Below are positions 7,816 through 16,129 of a DNA stretch of 27,591 nucleotides, piece after piece. The position numbers were made by a program, and so were the translations under genes. The DNA comes from an uncultured Acetatifactor sp. (GTDB taxonomy: Bacteria; Bacillota; Clostridia; Lachnospirales; Lachnospiraceae): contig CAJTSY010000043.1 in the NCBI GenBank assembly GCA_910578995.1, forward strand, positions 1,310-28,900. Reading direction: 5' to 3'. Within the stretch, counting starts at the first letter, position 1. Each line of letters begins with the position of its first letter. The notes beneath the pieces are model-generated. The model searched no databases. It was given only the letters and a program-made list of their open reading frames with translations, and was not told the DNA's origin.

Positions 7816-8727
7816 ATGAAAACCGATCGCCTCTACGCCCTCACCCTGTACCTGCTTAGCAATGGCCGGACTTCCGCCCGGGAACTGGCGAAGCATTTTG
7901 AAGTCTCCCCCCGGACCATCCAGAGAGACATGGATTCCCTCTGCCTGGCCGGGATTCCGGTGGTCTCCGTAAACGGAACCGCCGGAGGCTATGAAATCTC
8001 CCGGCGTTATCAGCTGGACCGCCATCTTGCCACTCCGGAGGATTACGCCCGCATCCTCACCGCGCTGCAGGGCCTGGCTTCCGCCACAGGAGACCGGAAG
8101 GCCCGGGAAACCCTGGAAAAAATAGCCCTTGTGTCCCCCAAAAGCCGCCAGGATATCGTCCTGGATTTCTCCGTCCTGCAGGAGGGGGATACCGCCCTCC
8201 TCCATACCCTCCAAAGCGCCGTCGCCGTCAAACGCGTGGTCCGCTTCACTTATACCAACAATAAGAATGAAACCCGCTCCCACACCGTGGAGCCTGTGGC
8301 CGTTGTGTATCGCTGGTATGCCTGGTATCTCCTTGCCTTCTCCAAGGTTAGGGGAGACTACCGCACCTACAAGCTTGTACGGATGAGCGATGTAGAGATA
8401 ACCGGTCTGCCGTTTACAAGAGAGCATCCTGCCGCACACCGGATTCTGGAACAAAATGAGGAAAAAGATTCCCGCAAATACCTGGACCTCCTGGTAAAAT
8501 GCCGCCCGGAAGCCAGAATGCGGGCCATCGAATATCTGAAGGGAACCGTACTGGAACAGTGTGAAAACGGGGATACCCTGATGCGGCTCACCGTGGTGGA
8601 GGACGAACAGCTCTGGTTCGGGACATTATTGTCCTTAGGAGATAAGGTGGAAATTCTGGAGCCGGCCTGGCTTCGGGAACGGATTCTGGAAGCCGCCGAA
8701 AAAATAATTTCGATATACAGAAAATAG
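7816..8727 (+). CDS. WYL-domain transcriptional regulator (YafY/DeoR-type HTH)
   Basis: A 303-aa cytoplasmic DNA-binding regulator. The N-terminus (1-60) is an HTH_11 winged helix with the helix-turn-helix TSARELAKHFEVSPRTIQRDMDSL. The WYL domain (about 126-200) includes the W-Y-L triad at 170-172 in RWYAWYLLAF, and the conserved Arg-rich strand RTYKLVRM follows. A WCX extension (about 225-300) closes the protein. Full length is typical. An AAGGAG site lies 6-7 nt before the ATG. It is divergent from the histidine kinase gene and separated by the 72-bp repeats, so it may regulate the kinase cluster or itself. WYL domains are known to bind nucleic acid or nucleotide ligands; the ligand here is unknown. 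Confidence 0.9.
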   Translation: MKTDRLYALTLYLLSNGRTSARELAKHFEVSPRTIQRDMDSLCLAGIPVVSVNGTAGGYEISRRYQLDRHLATPEDYARILTALQGLASATGDRKARETLEKIALVSPKSRQDIVLDFSVLQEGDTALLHTLQSAVAVKRVVRFTYTNNKNETRSHTVEPVAVVYRWYAWYLLAFSKVRGDYRTYKLVRMSDVEITGLPFTREHPAAHRILEQNEEKDSRKYLDLLVKCRPEARMRAIEYLKGTVLEQCENGDTLMRLTVVEDEQLWFGTLLSLGDKVEILEPAWLRERILEAAEKIISIYRK

Positions 8728-8750
8728 CGACATACAGCTGTCGTATATCG
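8711..8750. repeat. Nested hairpin at the end of the WYL gene
   Basis: CGATATAC (8711-8718) pairs with GTATATCG (8743-8750). An alternative inner stem, CGACA (8728-8732) / TGTCG (8739-8743), overlaps it. The structure covers the stop codon of the WYL gene. It lacks a T-run, so any terminator role is uncertain. Confidence 0.35.
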
Positions 8751-8773
8751 CCTGCTATCATATTAACTCATAA

Positions 8774-8844
8774 GGGCATTGTGCCAACTATTGATTCCTT
8801 ATATGCCAGTGCGCATGAAATGATGGCACAGTTGCTTTATGCCC
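8774..8844. repeat. Long interrupted dyad before the GNAT gene
   Basis: GGGCAT plus TGTGCCA (8774-8786) are mirrored by TGGCACA (8824-8830) and ATGCCC (8839-8844). It occupies the 190-bp gap between the WYL gene and the next acetyltransferase gene. It could form a leader-RNA stem. Nothing else was recognised in this gap. Confidence 0.4.
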
Positions 8845-8917
8845 GCTGCCTGAATCGTGTACCGGTTTGTTCACACCAGGCAGCCCGCGGGCACATCATA
8901 AAAATGGAGGTAACGAT

Positions 8918-9481
8918 ATGAATCCCTACGAAAAATGTCCGGTCTATGAAAACGAGAATTACCTGCTGCGGCTTCTGGAACCCACGGACACCCCAGACCT
9001 GCTCCTTGTCTATTCCGACGAAAAAGCCGTCCCCTACTTTAACGGCGACAACTGCCACGGCGACGATTTCCATTATACTACTATGGAACGCATGTCCGCC
9101 GCCGTAGATTTCTGGCTCCTGGCCTATGAGCAGAAGGCCTTCGTCCGCTGGGCCATTTTGGATAAAAAGCTTTCCCGGGCCATCGGCACCATCGAGCTGT
9201 TCAACCGCCGGGCAGAGGATTACTTCAACGACTGCGGCCTGATGCGCCTGGATCTGCGCAGCGATTATGAGCAAAGGGAGAGCATCCGGGAAATCCTGTC
9301 CCTGATCGCACCCCCTGCCTTTGAACTGTTCGGCTGCCGGATGATCGCCACAAAGATCCCTCCTTACGCCGCCTGCCGCAGGGAAGCGGCACAGTCCCTG
9401 GGCTTTACGGCCTCCAGTGAAAAAATAATCGGCGCAGACGACGGAAAAGAGTACGGAGATTATTATGTGCTGCTGAAATAA
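8918..9481 (+). CDS. GNAT family N-acetyltransferase
   Basis: A 187-aa cytoplasmic protein of the acetyl-CoA-dependent acyltransferase fold (Acetyltransf_3/RimJ-like). It has an N-terminal YLLRLLEPTDTPDLLLVYSD, a central AIGTIELFNRR strand pair, and a C-terminal REAAQSLGFTAS helix-strand typical of the fold. The classical Q/RxxGxG/A acetyl-CoA loop is poorly conserved (RSDYEQRESIREIL), so activity or cofactor use may differ. GGAGG lies 7 nt before the ATG at 8918. An upstream in-frame ATG at 8867 lacks such a site. It follows the WYL gene on the same strand with a structured 190-bp gap. The substrate is unknown. Confidence 0.78.
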   Translation: MNPYEKCPVYENENYLLRLLEPTDTPDLLLVYSDEKAVPYFNGDNCHGDDFHYTTMERMSAAVDFWLLAYEQKAFVRWAILDKKLSRAIGTIELFNRRAEDYFNDCGLMRLDLRSDYEQRESIREILSLIAPPAFELFGCRMIATKIPPYAACRREAAQSLGFTASSEKIIGADDGKEYGDYYVLLK

Positions 9482-9521
9482 GCCCCTTCCGGACTATGGC
9501 TGGTCTCCCCATAAAAAAGAG

Positions 9522-9550
9522 TTGTCTAAATCAAAAAATACCGCTATAAT
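9522..9550 (+). promoter_or_regulatory. Sigma-70-type promoter for the lipoprotein hydrolase gene
   Basis: TTGTCT (9522-9527) and TATAAT (9545-9550) are separated by exactly 17 bases, 46 bases before the ATG at 9596. The -10 is perfect and the -35 matches 4 of 6 consensus positions. Confidence 0.8.
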
Positions 9551-9595
9551 AGAGAACGGCTTCAAATTTTAAATATTTAAAGAAAGGCAATTCCC

Positions 9596-11116
9596 ATGAA
9601 AACAATGAAACATCTGAAAACACCAGCCACTCTGCTTGCACTGCTGATCGCCCTCTCCACTGCCTCCTGCGGCACACCCCAGACAGGCGGGAACGCGGAC
9701 AGCACTTCCCCGGAAGGCGCCTCCGGTGAGTCGGAATCCGCTCAGTCCGGCCGCGGCCAGTCCGGTCTTCTCGGAAAGGACGATTCCGCGTCCGAATTTG
9801 TGCAAAAATACGACAGTTTTGCCCAGGCACATGATGCCTTTACCACCACCCTTGCACGGGAAGAAAATGACGACTATACCATTCCCGAGCCCCCCGAAGG
9901 CCTCTTTGACCTGGTATCCTATCCTTCCAAAGCAGGTGACCTGGCGGCTTATGTGTCCAGTGACCCCGGCGACGGCCAGAAGCACCCCATGATCATCTGG
10001 GTGGTAGGAGGATGGGGCAACGGCATTGACGATTTCCCCTGGGTCTATCCGGAATGGGACAATGACCAGACCGGCTCCGCCTTCTGGCAGGCAGGACTGC
10101 TGACCATGTACCCCTCCTTCCGGGGCGGCAGCGGCAATCCCGGCCATTACGAGGCCCTCTTCGGGGAAGTGGACGACATCGTATCCGCCTGCGAATACGC
10201 GGCCTCCCTGCCCTATGTGGATCCGGAGCGCATCTACCTGGGCGGCCACAGCACCGGAGGAACACGAGCCCTGCTGGCCTCCGAATACACGGATAAATTC
10301 CGGGCGGTCTTCTGCTTCGGCGCGGTAGACGAAATCAAATACCACAACAACAGCCAGTTCACCTTCGATACATCCATCGAAGAGGAATATATCATGCGCT
10401 CTCCCATCTACTGGCTGGACAATGTCAAAAGCCCCACCTTCCTCATCGAAGGCAGGGACGGCAATTCCGAGAACCTGGAACGGATGCTTGAGGCTTCCCA
10501 AAATGACAAGATCCAGGGTTATGTAATCGAAGGCGCGGACCATTTTTCCACGCTTGCGCCTGCCACCAGGCTTGTGGCACAGAAAATCCTGGCAGACACC
10601 GGCGCAGAGCCCAATATCACCCTGACTCAGGAAGAACTGGATGCCTGCATGGCACAGACCCCCTCCGCGCCCCTTCCCGCCATGACGAGCCGGACCATCG
10701 AGAACCTGGGCCTGACTTTCTCCTGCCCCTATTTATGGGAAATCACGCCCACGGAGGACAGCTCCCGCCTGGCTGTGTACTCACGCTATGAGGACGACAA
10801 TCCATGGGACATGTCCGTTCTCTATCTCACGACCTACACGCCGGAGGGCGACGGCTATCTGCAGGAGCTGGCGGAATACCTGACCCAGAACGGCTTTTCC
10901 ACAGAGGAAATCACCGTAAACGGCCTGCCCGCCATTGATGCCACCGCCATGGTACAGAGCGATGAGGGCGAAAACTTTTTCCAGCACTATGTAGCCCTTG
11001 TGAACGGAAGCAACGGGGTTGATTTCACCTATGTCATACATGAGGATTTCCAGGAGGAAGGGGATGCCATCTTCCAGGCCATTGTCGACAGCATTGTACT
11101 GGGAGAAGGACAGTAA
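9596..11116 (+). CDS. Lipoprotein alpha/beta-hydrolase with C-terminal PsbP-like domain
   Basis: A 506-aa predicted membrane-anchored, extracytoplasmic serine hydrolase. Residues 1-24 form a lipoprotein signal peptide (KHLK, then a hydrophobic core), and the lipobox STASC places the lipidated Cys at 25. A Ser/Gly/Glu-rich linker runs to about 65. The alpha/beta-hydrolase domain (about 100-335) shows the nucleophile Ser219 in GGHSTGG, a likely acid Asp288 in EGRDGN and His316 in GADHFS, the order expected for prolyl-oligopeptidase-type or acyl-esterase enzymes. Residues about 365-505 (NLGLTFSCPYLWEI onward) resemble a DUF1795/PsbP-like add-on. It has its own near-consensus promoter and an AAAGAAAGG ribosome site. 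The substrate, peptide or ester, cannot be told from the sequence. Confidence 0.82.
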   Translation: MKTMKHLKTPATLLALLIALSTASCGTPQTGGNADSTSPEGASGESESAQSGRGQSGLLGKDDSASEFVQKYDSFAQAHDAFTTTLAREENDDYTIPEPPEGLFDLVSYPSKAGDLAAYVSSDPGDGQKHPMIIWVVGGWGNGIDDFPWVYPEWDNDQTGSAFWQAGLLTMYPSFRGGSGNPGHYEALFGEVDDIVSACEYAASLPYVDPERIYLGGHSTGGTRALLASEYTDKFRAVFCFGAVDEIKYHNNSQFTFDTSIEEEYIMRSPIYWLDNVKSPTFLIEGRDGNSENLERMLEASQNDKIQGYVIEGADHFSTLAPATRLVAQKILADTGAEPNITLTQEELDACMAQTPSAPLPAMTSRTIENLGLTFSCPYLWEITPTEDSSRLAVYSRYEDDNPWDMSVLYLTTYTPEGDGYLQELAEYLTQNGFSTEEITVNGLPAIDATAMVQSDEGENFFQHYVALVNGSNGVDFTYVIHEDFQEEGDAIFQAIVDSIVLGEGQ

Positions 11117-11420
11117 TTCCATGTAGCCCGGCCGCCCCACCATGCATGAAAGCCTGGATGTATACTGTATGTCTGCTCCTTGACACACTGGGATGCATAC
11201 AAACCCATGCCCCCGCCAGTCTCCCTCAGCGGAACTGCGGGGGATCCGTAGAGTCTTCCAGCATTCCCTGCCGGAACATCAATTTTCCGCCTCCGGCGGT
11301 TAGACCTGTATCCTGACAGTGAAAGGCACAGACCGTTTATGTTGCCATTGATGCGATCTCTTCCGCATCCACCTTTTTTATCCCGGCCTGCCGCAGCGCC
11401 ACGGCCCCTCCTCCTGACCT
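11117..11420. other. Intergenic stretch with decayed fragments
   Basis: No intact gene was found. A 7-bp stem CCCCCGC (11210-11216) / GCGGGGG (11237-11243) has a 20-nt loop and no T-run. On the minus strand an AGGAGGAGG site precedes a GTG at 11402 that opens only 21 codons (to 11337). The same frame continues past that stop, open, for about 35 more codons. This looks like the remains of a gene that followed the module at 11421-13525. Confidence 0.4.
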
Positions 11421-11587
11421 CTATTCCTGCCAGTGCGGGCCTACCCGTACAATGATAATGTGATGCCCCTCTACCTCATCCCGCCCCCAGCAAAAATATA
11501 TCCTCTGATCCGTTCTCTTATGATAAAGCTTTGTATGTGGATTGCAAGTCAGTTGATCTTTGTGTCTGGAATTATAACATTCAGCCA
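11421..11587 (-). pseudogene. C-terminal remnant of an unrecognised small protein
   Basis: Read on the minus strand, a frame ending in TAG at 11421-11423 encodes a protein-like tail with the segments LTCNPHTKLYHKRTDQR, IYFCWGRDEVEG and HHIIIVRVGPHWQE. The charged and beta-strand pattern looks like the end of a compact RelE/ParE-size toxin or nuclease, but the family is not recognised. It has no convincing start (a GTG at 11587 follows a stop) and overlaps, out of frame, the end of the truncated ATPase at 11549. The simplest reading is a deletion that joined the ATPase front half to the tail of the next gene. Confidence 0.45.
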
Positions 11588-12196
11588 CTCCTCACAATTG
11601 GCGGAAAATCTGTCGATTTCAGATATTTTCAAATCATCCGGCAATTGGAAAGCTCCGTTTATCTTCTGAAACTTGTCTATCTCACCCAGTACATAACCAG
11701 TATTTTCTCCCGTATTGCCTACCGAATAAGGTGTGACCTCATTAATAAACGATACAAGCCTCGGCCCTTTCCGCTCCGCCCCCAAAAAGAATAAGGACAT
11801 TCTGCTTAAATTGTATCCATGTTCCTTGGCTTCGATGATCTCATTGTAATTACAAATATCAAAGTGTATTTCATCACTGTCGTCCGGAATTCCAAGTTCT
11901 ATCTCATTTTTGATGCCGTTTACGGATAATGTGATGTTAATATTCTTTTCATCCAAATCTTCTGAAACAATATTCAGGGGTATGCCCAGATTCATGCCAT
12001 ATATACTGTTGGTATTGATCTGCTTTTTTTCACACGATTCCCAACTCTTGAACGCCAAAAGCAAAGCCTGCACAAAACTGGATTTCCCCGTCGCATTACT
12101 CCCTGTCAAAATGTTCAGTTCCTTCATTTCCGTCTCAAAATTCTTGTGGCATTTAAAATTTCTTACGATAACTTTCCCCAATCTTATATCAGACAT
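11549..12196 (-). pseudogene. AAA family ATPase (AAA_21/DUF3696-like), truncated
   Basis: 215 codons of a predicted AAA/SMC-like ATPase. It begins with KVIVRNFKCHKNFETEMKELNILTGSNATGKSS, in which the Walker A motif GSNATGKS is residues 32-39, and has a Q-loop-like continuation FVQALLLAF. Related proteins run about 350-450 residues. Here the frame stops after ANCEEWLNVIIPDTKIN, before the ABC signature and Walker B, so ATP hydrolysis is unlikely. The ATG overlaps the end of the DUF262 gene by 13 bases, the mark of translational coupling. Codon use is AT-richer than in the flanking hydrolase and amylase genes, suggesting horizontal acquisition. DUF262 proteins next to such ATPases are a recurring pairing in bacteria. 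Confidence 0.75.
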
Positions 12197-13371
12197 CGTT
12201 CCAATACCCCTCTTGAAAATTCAAAGTTTGCATACACGTTCCTCTTATCCCCTGTGCCGATCGTGATCGAATTCGCATAAGAATGATTCTCCAACATGCA
12301 TGCTAATTCCTGTAAGAGCTTTCCCTGACGTGATTTTATATCCACATTGTCAAACTCAGGACTGAGAAGCAACACAGTAAAAGACGAAAACAGGGATTTG
12401 TTTATATAATCCATATTCCTCCTGACCGTCCTTCCCCCGCGCTGAATTTTGGAAAAAGCATATTTTCCAAAAGCGTCAAAAGATCTCTTCATTGCCAGGT
12501 CAAACCTTTCGAACAGTTCTCCTCTTCTTTCCGGCCCCATCTTATTTAACTCTTCAATCGCATCATCCAACATAGCCGCAAGACTGGAATAATCATAATG
12601 TAACAGTTTATTTTCATAGTCATACGCCCTATAAAAGGCATAGAAACGGAGAACCAGTTCCTGGGCATCCAGTCTTTCGTCTTTTACCCGATCCCTGGTG
12701 GCCTTCCGATAATTTTCATTTCGGGTACTTTTTATCAGAAAATCCCGCACTTCCTGCCTGCAGATCGCGTTTCTCATCTCCTGAGGATTCAGATTAACGC
12801 CGCCCGTATTGACACGCCTGAAGATATCGTAAATAACGTTCTTAGGAGATCTGGCATCCAGAATATTAACAGCTATCTGGGTCCGGTAAATCCTCTGGAT
12901 GGATTTTGTATCTAAATCCTTAAATTTTCTCCTATCATGAGTATTCCCCAAATACTCCAGGCCTGTCAGACAAAATTTACCGTCTGTAAATTCTTTTATT
13001 GTCGCCAGTCTCTGCTGTCCGTCAATAACCTGATACTTTCCGTCTTCATTTTCATAAAAATAAAATGCCGGAATTGGTATGCGCAGCATCAAGGATTCAA
13101 TTAATAAAGACTTTTTCTTATTATCCTTCCAAACACGCCTTCTCTGGTATCCCGGATTTAATTCGATCAAATTCTGGTCCATCAGTTCCAACATGTACTT
13201 GACAGACAGCATTTGTTGGTCTACTCTGATTTTATCCGCATCAAAAGGCTGCTCCTTCCTCTGCTCTTCGTCGTTTTCAGCGTCTTCAAATTCATAATCA
13301 ACGCCTGCCTCTTCTGCCTCCAATTTACCGATTTTTACATCCAGATTATCCTGGCTGTCCATTCTTTCCAT
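12184..13371 (-). CDS. DUF262 domain-containing protein (GmrSD/ParB-like N domain)
   Basis: A 395-aa cytoplasmic protein. An acidic N-terminus (about 1-45) precedes a DUF262 domain with its hallmark motifs: NPGYQRRRVW (about 72-81), VIDGQQRL (115-122) and IFRRVNTGG (183-191). DGQQR is the nucleotide-binding/hydrolysis motif of the ParB/DndB/GmrS superfamily. The C-terminal half is helical and lacks the HNH residues of DUF1524, so it is not a complete GmrSD nuclease. The ATG at 13371 has GGGAGAG upstream; the frame can also be read from a TTG at 13395. It is co-directional and overlaps the truncated ATPase gene, and a 34-aa ORF precedes it by 49 bases. A defence role is inferred from known DUF262 systems and is not demonstrated. 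Confidence 0.85.
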   Translation of the reverse strand: MERMDSQDNLDVKIGKLEAEEAGVDYEFEDAENDEEQRKEQPFDADKIRVDQQMLSVKYMLELMDQNLIELNPGYQRRRVWKDNKKKSLLIESLMLRIPIPAFYFYENEDGKYQVIDGQQRLATIKEFTDGKFCLTGLEYLGNTHDRRKFKDLDTKSIQRIYRTQIAVNILDARSPKNVIYDIFRRVNTGGVNLNPQEMRNAICRQEVRDFLIKSTRNENYRKATRDRVKDERLDAQELVLRFYAFYRAYDYENKLLHYDYSSLAAMLDDAIEELNKMGPERRGELFERFDLAMKRSFDAFGKYAFSKIQRGGRTVRRNMDYINKSLFSSFTVLLLSPEFDNVDIKSRQGKLLQELACMLENHSYANSITIGTGDKRNVYANFEFSRGVLERCLI

Positions 13372-13420
13372 CTGAATCTCTCCCACACCGTTCAATCAGG
13401 CTCAAACTCTGCATTTTCCC

Positions 13421-13525
13421 TTATTTTTCTATCAGATCATCTACACAAACCATCGCAATACTCAACCGGCTGACAATTCGCAGAATCAATTCCTCATCCT
13501 CACGAATTAATGTTTCTGCCAACAT
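13421..13525 (-). CDS. Small ORF, 34 aa, unknown
   Basis: An ATG at 13525 opens 34 codons ending in VCVDDLIEK and a TAA. The peptide is amphipathic (LIREDEELILRIVSRLSIAM) and probably one helix. Its ribosome site is weak (GGGGCAGG). It lies 49 bases before the DUF262 gene on the same strand and shares its AT-rich composition, so it may be the first member of that operon or the tail of a lost gene. No family is recognised. Confidence 0.4.
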   Translation of the reverse strand: MLAETLIREDEELILRIVSRLSIAMVCVDDLIEK

Positions 13526-13615
13526 GTGCCTGCCCCGACACTGACAGCACCCCCATGCATCCCGGCAGCTCCGCCATGCAAAAAAGTTAGGCAATAAAAA
13601 GAAATGCCTCCCAAA

Positions 13616-14029
13616 TCACCCTTCCGCCCGCTTCCTCACCTGCAGCAGCACCAGGACTAGGCACACCCCCGTCAGGATATGCCCGATTCCCGAGATGCCG
13701 GAAATGGATGCGTCCATGCCGGAGCTCAGCTCCGTCTCCCACACCTGGTTCAGCCCCCGCATCAGGAAGCCAAGTCCCGTAATATTCAGTCCAATATGGT
13801 AAACCAACAATATTTTGCCGGTATTGCGGTTTGAAAATTCAAGCGCCTTCTCCGCAAGCATCAGTAGAAAAAAGAACACCATCCCCAACAGAAAATAATG
13901 CGTGTGCATCACGGACAGATTGGTAACTCCGGTAAAGTGACTGAATTTCGTATACTCCCTGTAAAACACGCCGCACACCATGGCGGCCAACCCATACACC
14001 AACGCCATATTTGCATATCTTTTCGTCAT
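13616..14029 (-). CDS. DUF2871 membrane protein
   Basis: A 137-aa integral membrane protein with about four hydrophobic segments: YANMALVYGLAAMVCGVFY, HTHYFLLGMVFFFLLML, LLVYHIGLNITGLGFLM and GIGHILTGVCLVLVLLQV. The conserved HTHYFLLGM, HIGLN and GIGHILTG patterns, with regularly placed His residues, fit the DUF2871 family. The function is unknown; membrane His pairs raise the possibility of metal or haem binding, which is inference. GAGGAG lies 9 nt before the ATG at 14029. An ATG at 14050 would add seven residues but lacks a ribosome site. It follows the amylosucrase-like gene by about 42 bases, so the two are probably co-transcribed. Confidence 0.75.
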   Translation of the reverse strand: MTKRYANMALVYGLAAMVCGVFYREYTKFSHFTGVTNLSVMHTHYFLLGMVFFFLLMLAEKALEFSNRNTGKILLVYHIGLNITGLGFLMRGLNQVWETELSSGMDASISGISGIGHILTGVCLVLVLLQVRKRAEG

Positions 14030-14071
14030 CCTGCGCTTCTCCTCTTCCATATAAATCCGGCTTCACTTTCC

Positions 14072-16129
14072 CTATTTCTTTTTCAAATAATAAAACCCAT
14101 ACGCCGGAATGTCCACCCCGCATGCCCTGCGCTCCTGCCCGGAGATCAGGTCCACATAATCCCCGTCTGTCTCGTTGATCCAGGCAGTCTTATCAAATTC
14201 GCTGAAATTGAACAGCCCCAGTATCTTCTCCCCCTCAAAATACCTGCCGATGCACAGCACGGAACTGTCCCAGGTCTCCACCGTCCAGGTATCCGCGTTG
14301 GCCACAAACGCCTTCTCCTGCCTGCGGATCCGCTCTAGCTGCCCCAGTTTTGCGAACAGCTTCCCTTCCACGGTATCCCCATCGTCGATGCGTTCCGCCA
14401 GGCTCCAGTCCATGGCACCCCGGTGGATATACCTGGAATCCGCCGCCTTGAAAGGATTCTCCTTATAGCTGTAGTCATTTACCTGGCCGATCTCGTCCCC
14501 GCTGTACAGCACCGGAATGCCGGACTGCATGAACATATAGGCATGAAGCGTCACGTCAAACCGGATGGCCCGCTCCATGGCCTCCCCGTCCCCCGCCTTC
14601 TCAATGCCGCACATGGAGGCGGTGGTGCCGCAGAACCTGGCATCCCCGGTAACCGGATCCGCGTTGTAAAGCTCGCCCCTGCTGTTGCTGTTCCCGTCAT
14701 AGCCCTGAAAATAATCGTTCAGGTATTTCTTGTGGGCCCGCTCCCGGATACCCTCCTTCTCCAGGGCCGCATAGTCCAGTCCCCAGCCGATGTCGTCATG
14801 ACACCGCAGATAATTCAGGAACACATAATCCTTTGGCAGGGAAGCCACGATATCCAGCTGCCGCTTCAACAGCCTGACATCCCTGGTGGCCACGGTATGC
14901 CAGGTGGTAGCCATGGTGGTCACATTGTAAAGCATGTGGCACTCCGGCTTTTCCACCGTGCCGAAATAAGGCGCCACCTTCTCCGGCTCCATCACCACCT
15001 CGCCCAACAGCAGCACCCCGGGGCAGACGATCTCCGTGATGATGCGCATCATGCGGACGATGGTATGTACCTGGGGCAGGTTGCGGCACTGGGTGTTCAG
15101 CTCCTTCCAGATATAGGGAACCGCGTCGATGCGGATGACATCGATCCCCCGGTTGGACAGATACAGAAAATTGTACATCATTTCATTGAAAACCCTGGGG
15201 TTCTTGTAATTCAGGTCCCACTGATAGGGGTAAAAACTGGTCATGACGAAATGCCCCGCATCCGGCAGCCAGGTAAAATTCCCCGGGGCCGTGGTGGGAA
15301 ATACCTGGGGAACCGTCTTCTCATACAAGGAGGGAAGATACGAATTGTCGAAGAAGAAATACCGGCTCATGTACTCCCCCTCCCCCTGTCTGGCCCGCTT
15401 CGCCCACTCGTGGTCCTCGGAGGTATGGTTCATGACGAAATCCATGCACACCCGGATTCCTTTCCCATGGCAGGCCGCCGTCAGGCTCTCCAGATCCTCC
15501 ATGGAGCCCAGTTTCTCCTGCACTTTCCGGAAATCCGATACCGCGTACCCCCCGTCGGAACGCCCTTCCGGAGTCTCCAGAAAAGGCATCAGATGGATAT
15601 AATTCACATTGCATTTCTCGATATAGTCCAGCCTGGACTCCACGCCTTTCATATTCCCGGCAAAATTATCGATATAGAGCATCATCCCCAGCATGTCGTT
15701 GCGCCGGTACCAGTCCGGATCCTTCTCCCTTTCCGCGTCAATCCCTTTCAGGCTCTCATTGCGCTCCAGGTAGAAATTGCGCAGATTCTCCAGAAGCTCC
15801 GCGAACATGGAATCGTTTCCGTACAGTTCCATGTAAAGCCACCGCAGTTCGTCGTGGTGACGCTTAAGCCGCTCCTGGTAGGCGCTGTCGTCCGCCTGTG
15901 TACCCGTCACTCTGTTGTCCGCAGTCTCTGCATCGGCAATCTGCTTTTTCACTGTCTGCTTCTCAGCTACCTGCTTTTCCGCTGTCTGCTTCTCCACTGC
16001 CTGCCCCTCCGACGCTATCATACCTCCGGTTTCCGATTCTACTTTTGGAATGACTACTGCCGCATCCTTCCTTTTCCGATTCCCCGCCTTCCCGCCGGTG
16101 TTACTCCCTGTCTGTTTTCTTTTTGCCAC
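14072..16129 (-). CDS. Amylosucrase-like GH13 enzyme
   Basis: A 685-aa predicted cytoplasmic glucosyltransferase or glycosidase. After an 80-residue low-complexity lead, residues about 85-150 match the helical N domain of amylosucrases (LYMELYGND, then DPDWYRRNDMLGMMLYIDNFAG). The GH13 barrel follows with DGGYAVSDFR, MDFVMNHTSEDHEWA, nucleophile Asp335 in IDVIRIDAV, acid/base Glu377 in LLLGEVV and the transition-state Asp445 in RCHDDIGW. These sites fit GH13_4, whose known members use sucrose to make alpha-glucan or hydrolyse it; sucrose use here is inferred. The start is taken as GTG at 16129, with GAGGAGG 7-8 nt upstream; an ATG at 16153 is in frame but has no ribosome site. There is no signal peptide. 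The lead contains a Lys/Gln/Glu-rich repeat (AEKQTVKKQ-like). Confidence 0.85.
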   Translation of the reverse strand: MAKRKQTGSNTGGKAGNRKRKDAAVVIPKVESETGGMIASEGQAVEKQTAEKQVAEKQTVKKQIADAETADNRVTGTQADDSAYQERLKRHHDELRWLYMELYGNDSMFAELLENLRNFYLERNESLKGIDAEREKDPDWYRRNDMLGMMLYIDNFAGNMKGVESRLDYIEKCNVNYIHLMPFLETPEGRSDGGYAVSDFRKVQEKLGSMEDLESLTAACHGKGIRVCMDFVMNHTSEDHEWAKRARQGEGEYMSRYFFFDNSYLPSLYEKTVPQVFPTTAPGNFTWLPDAGHFVMTSFYPYQWDLNYKNPRVFNEMMYNFLYLSNRGIDVIRIDAVPYIWKELNTQCRNLPQVHTIVRMMRIITEIVCPGVLLLGEVVMEPEKVAPYFGTVEKPECHMLYNVTTMATTWHTVATRDVRLLKRQLDIVASLPKDYVFLNYLRCHDDIGWGLDYAALEKEGIRERAHKKYLNDYFQGYDGNSNSRGELYNADPVTGDARFCGTTASMCGIEKAGDGEAMERAIRFDVTLHAYMFMQSGIPVLYSGDEIGQVNDYSYKENPFKAADSRYIHRGAMDWSLAERIDDGDTVEGKLFAKLGQLERIRRQEKAFVANADTWTVETWDSSVLCIGRYFEGEKILGLFNFSEFDKTAWINETDGDYVDLISGQERRACGVDIPAYGFYYLKKK

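Noticed and set aside
13589..13609. Terminator after the DUF2871 gene
   Set aside because: The AGGCA/TGCCT stem is only 5 bp with an 11-nt loop, too weak to call despite a nearby T-run on the minus strand.
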